Shown here: positions 62,106 to 64,000 of the stretch, piece by piece
Numbering within the stretch: the first letter of the stretch is position 1
Layout: every line of letters begins with the position of its first letter
Assembly (NCBI GenBank): GCA_010672585.1
Contig: JAAHGF010000001.1
Span: 310,001 to 374,000, forward strand
Direction: 5' to 3'
DNA from: Okeania sp. SIO1I7
GTDB taxonomy: Bacteria > Cyanobacteriota > Cyanobacteriia > Cyanobacteriales > Microcoleaceae
Length of the DNA stretch: 64,000 nucleotides
The notes under the pieces: generated by a model
Told to the model about the DNA's origin: nothing
What the model saw: only the letters and a program-made list of their open reading frames with translations
Databases searched by the model: none
Translations under genes and position numbers: made by a program

Positions 62106-63260
62106 TGAAATCTTCCTGATTTAATATTAAATACAAAAAAATAATACTACATTTATTATCAGCTTTGGTGCTGAAAGTTGAGGAAAATAGTAACAGAGCA
62201 AGTTGATATGAAATACAAGTAATTCTGCTATTTAAGACTTTCCAGATATCCCCATCTCTCTATCTCTTGATCGATTATCTATTTCATATTAGTTATAGCA
62301 CTACCCATTCAGATTAGGAAACCTAAGAAATTTCAAAACATTATAGTTAAAAGTTTTGTCTATAGCTGAATGCTGAATGCTGATAGCTATATCAAAATTA
62401 ATGAAATAATTATGGGAATTATTTGAGGTTTAAATTTAATTTTTGGTTGAAGTTGACGCAATTTTTTTCCAATCATTGAAATCTTCCTGATTTAATATTA
62501 AATACAAAAAATAATACTACATTTATTATCAGCTTTAGGGCTGAAAGTTGAGGGAAATAGTAACAGAGCAAGTTGATATGAAATACAAGTAATTCTGCTA
62601 TTTAAGACTTTCCAGATATCCCCATCTCTCTATCTATTGATGAATTATCTGGTAAGCATTCCGCAGGAAATGCTTACATTATCTGTAGTAAAGATTAAGC
62701 TATTTCATATTAGTTATAGTACTACGCATTAAAATTAGGAAAGCTAAGAAACTTCAAAATATTACAGTTAAAAGTTTTGAGCCTAGCTGGATGCTGAATG
62801 CTGAATGGTTATAGCTATATCAAAATTAATGAAACAATTCCCATAATTATTTGAGATTTAAATTTAATTTTTGGTTGAAGTTGATGCTTTTTTTTCCAAT
62901 CATTGAAATATTCCTTGTTTAATATTAAATACCAAAATTAATACGATATTTATTATCAGCTTTGGGGCTGAAATTTGAGCGAAATAGTAAAATAGCAAGT
63001 TTATATAAAATACAAGTAATTATGCTATTTATGACTTTCCCTATCTTCCTATCTATCTATCTCTTGATAAATTATCTGTAGCAAAAATTCACCTATTTCA
63101 TATTAGTTATAGCACTACGCATTAAGATTAGGAAAGCTAAGAAACTTCAAAACATTACAGTTAAAAGTTTTGATTCTATCTGATAACGCAGTTTCTCCGA
63201 TAGGAGGCTAGTTGATAGCTGTTTGCGGAGCATTCCGTAGGAAATGCTTATCGCTATATC
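62020..63260. repeat. Three tandem copies of the muramidase 5' end and upstream region
   Basis: The block starting TCAAAATTAATGAAATAATT occurs at 62021, 62392 and, as TCAAAATTAATGAAACAATT, at 62820. Each copy includes the first codons of the muramidase in reverse, then CAGAGCAAGTTGATATGAAA-type upstream sequence. Only the first copy is joined to a complete gene; the others reach stops after about 12 codons. No other gene is present in 62106-63399. Confidence 0.85.
62652..62677. mobile_element. 26-bp minimal GTAAGCATT element with 8-bp target duplication
   Basis: GTAAGCATTCCGC and GGAAATGCTTAC almost fully pair. ATTATCTG is duplicated on both sides (62644-62651 and 62678-62685). The third tandem copy of the region (near 63070, AAATTATCTGTAGCAAA) shows the site without it. 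Confidence 0.9.
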
Positions 63261-63399
63261 AAACATTTTTACCCAAAACTAAACATAGGATAACTCAAAT
63301 ATTGCGCCTTAGAGGAAAGACCTATATTCTCTCGTCCTACTCAGGTACAAAATATGATAAATTTTAACCTTTAATTAGATAGCATAGACTTTTTTTCCA

Positions 63400-64000
63400 A
63401 TGAATATTTCTTCCAGTTCTCCCCATTCACAAACCCCAAATTTTCAGGCATTAACAGCACAAGCTGAAATTTATTATTCCCAGGGGCGGTTATCAGAGGC
63501 GATCGCTTGTTGTCGTCAGTCTTTAAATCTACAACCGAATTGGGCCTCGACTTATGTGACTCTAGCAAATATTATCCAGGCCCAAGGTAAAGTTTCGGAA
63601 GCAATTAATTTATACTATCGAGCCATAGAACTTAATCCTGAGTTATGCCAGGCTCATGTTAATTTGGGCAGTATGTTTTATCGTCAGGGAAAGCTGGATG
63701 AGGCGATCGCTTGTTACAGGAAGGCGATTCAACTACGACCAGATATGGCCCCCGCTTATTGGAATTTGGCCAAAGTTTGGCAGCAACTGGGTAAGTTAGA
63801 TGAAGCGATCGCCTCACAAGAAAAGGCATTAAAATTAAATCCTAATTTGGGTGGGGTTGAGGTTAATTTAAACCAGGGATATAAGTTAGCTGAAGAGGGA
63901 AAGTTAGATGAAGCTATTGATAGTTGGCAAAGGGCAATTACAGTTAACCCAAATTTAGCAGAAGCTTATAGTCAAATTGGCATAATTTTGAGGAGTCAAG
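63400..64000 (+). CDS. TPR protein, N-terminal part (runs off the window)
   Basis: It begins at ATG 63400 (MNISSSSPHSQTPNFQALTA) and stays open for 200 codons to the end of the window. Five 34-residue TPR units are visible, with HVNLGSMFYRQGKLDEAIAC, YRKAIQLRPDMAPAYWNLAK and WQRAITVNPNLAEAYSQIG. Several units carry HIP1 sites (GCGATCGC) in the EAIA codons. In cyanobacteria such starts often lead into glycosyltransferase or sulfotransferase domains, but the rest is not visible. Confidence 0.85.
   Translation, partial: MNISSSSPHSQTPNFQALTAQAEIYYSQGRLSEAIACCRQSLNLQPNWASTYVTLANIIQAQGKVSEAINLYYRAIELNPELCQAHVNLGSMFYRQGKLDEAIACYRKAIQLRPDMAPAYWNLAKVWQQLGKLDEAIASQEKALKLNPNLGGVEVNLNQGYKLAEEGKLDEAIDSWQRAITVNPNLAEAYSQIGIILRSQ

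Overview
The window looks like a chromosomal segment of a filamentous cyanobacterium of the Oscillatoriales (Trichodesmium/Okeania/Lyngbya type). The basis is: AT-rich DNA, frequent HIP1 octamers (GCGATCGC), heptameric short tandem repeats (GGAAGAA, GGGAATA, GCAACAG), cyanobacterial families (DUF1822, DUF1517, Uma2, AAA_35, NB-ARC plus TPR, DUF4058-like) and only about 61% coding sequence by my count. The genus is inference. I found no rRNA, tRNA or CRISPR array.

Layout. 1-10 kb: SppA protease, a decayed IS630-family element, a hexose-oxidase-like flavoprotein next to an aldose 1-epimerase (a pair with foreign-looking composition), type 2 IPP isomerase and a lipoprotein esterase. 10-29 kb: a minus-strand block of envelope and sensor genes. 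It holds a DUF1517 membrane protein, an orphan solute-binding protein, a solute-binding/VWA fusion lipoprotein, a stand-alone MshEN-like domain and a CHAT (caspase-like) receptor cluster. The cluster has a sigma factor overlapping a DUF1822 gene, a CHAT-TM-TPR-periplasmic-binding protein, a paralogue lacking CHAT, and a collapsed third copy joined to a PstS-like tail. 30-34 kb: HTH protein, haloacetate-dehalogenase-like hydrolase and a membrane GTPase. 35.0-37.1 kb: five tandem repeats of about 465 bp, each with a TTGACA-17-TATTAT promoter on the minus strand. 38-46 kb: a membrane FHA-like/VWA pair, a broken Uma2 gene, a PD-(D/E)XK gene, a Tat-exported agmatine deiminase and an AAA_35 ATPase. 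46.3-49 kb: a 2.7 kb gene-poor stretch. 49-55.6 kb: potB, potC, potD and potA of a polyamine ABC transporter, spread apart by mobile DNA and a dead patatin gene. 56-64 kb: Uma2, a ParE-type toxin-antitoxin pair, a possible toxin/immunity pair between direct repeats, a two-gene STAND system (NB-ARC and TPR), a GH108 muramidase with a triplicated upstream region, and the start of a TPR gene.

Much of the non-coding DNA is miniature mobile elements caught in the act. (a) An IS200/IS605-like family always sits 3' of TTAC, makes no target duplication and carries subterminal hairpins; three empty sites can be reconstructed, two of them restoring a reading frame. (b) A GTAAGCATT...AATGCTTAC family makes exact 8-bp duplications and shrinks to 26 bp. 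(c) TA-flanked IS630/mariner-like MITEs occur, some nested in (a). (d) Short palindromes of 24-55 bp resemble the small dispersed repeats described in Nostoc. All functional statements come from reading the sequence; no database search was run.
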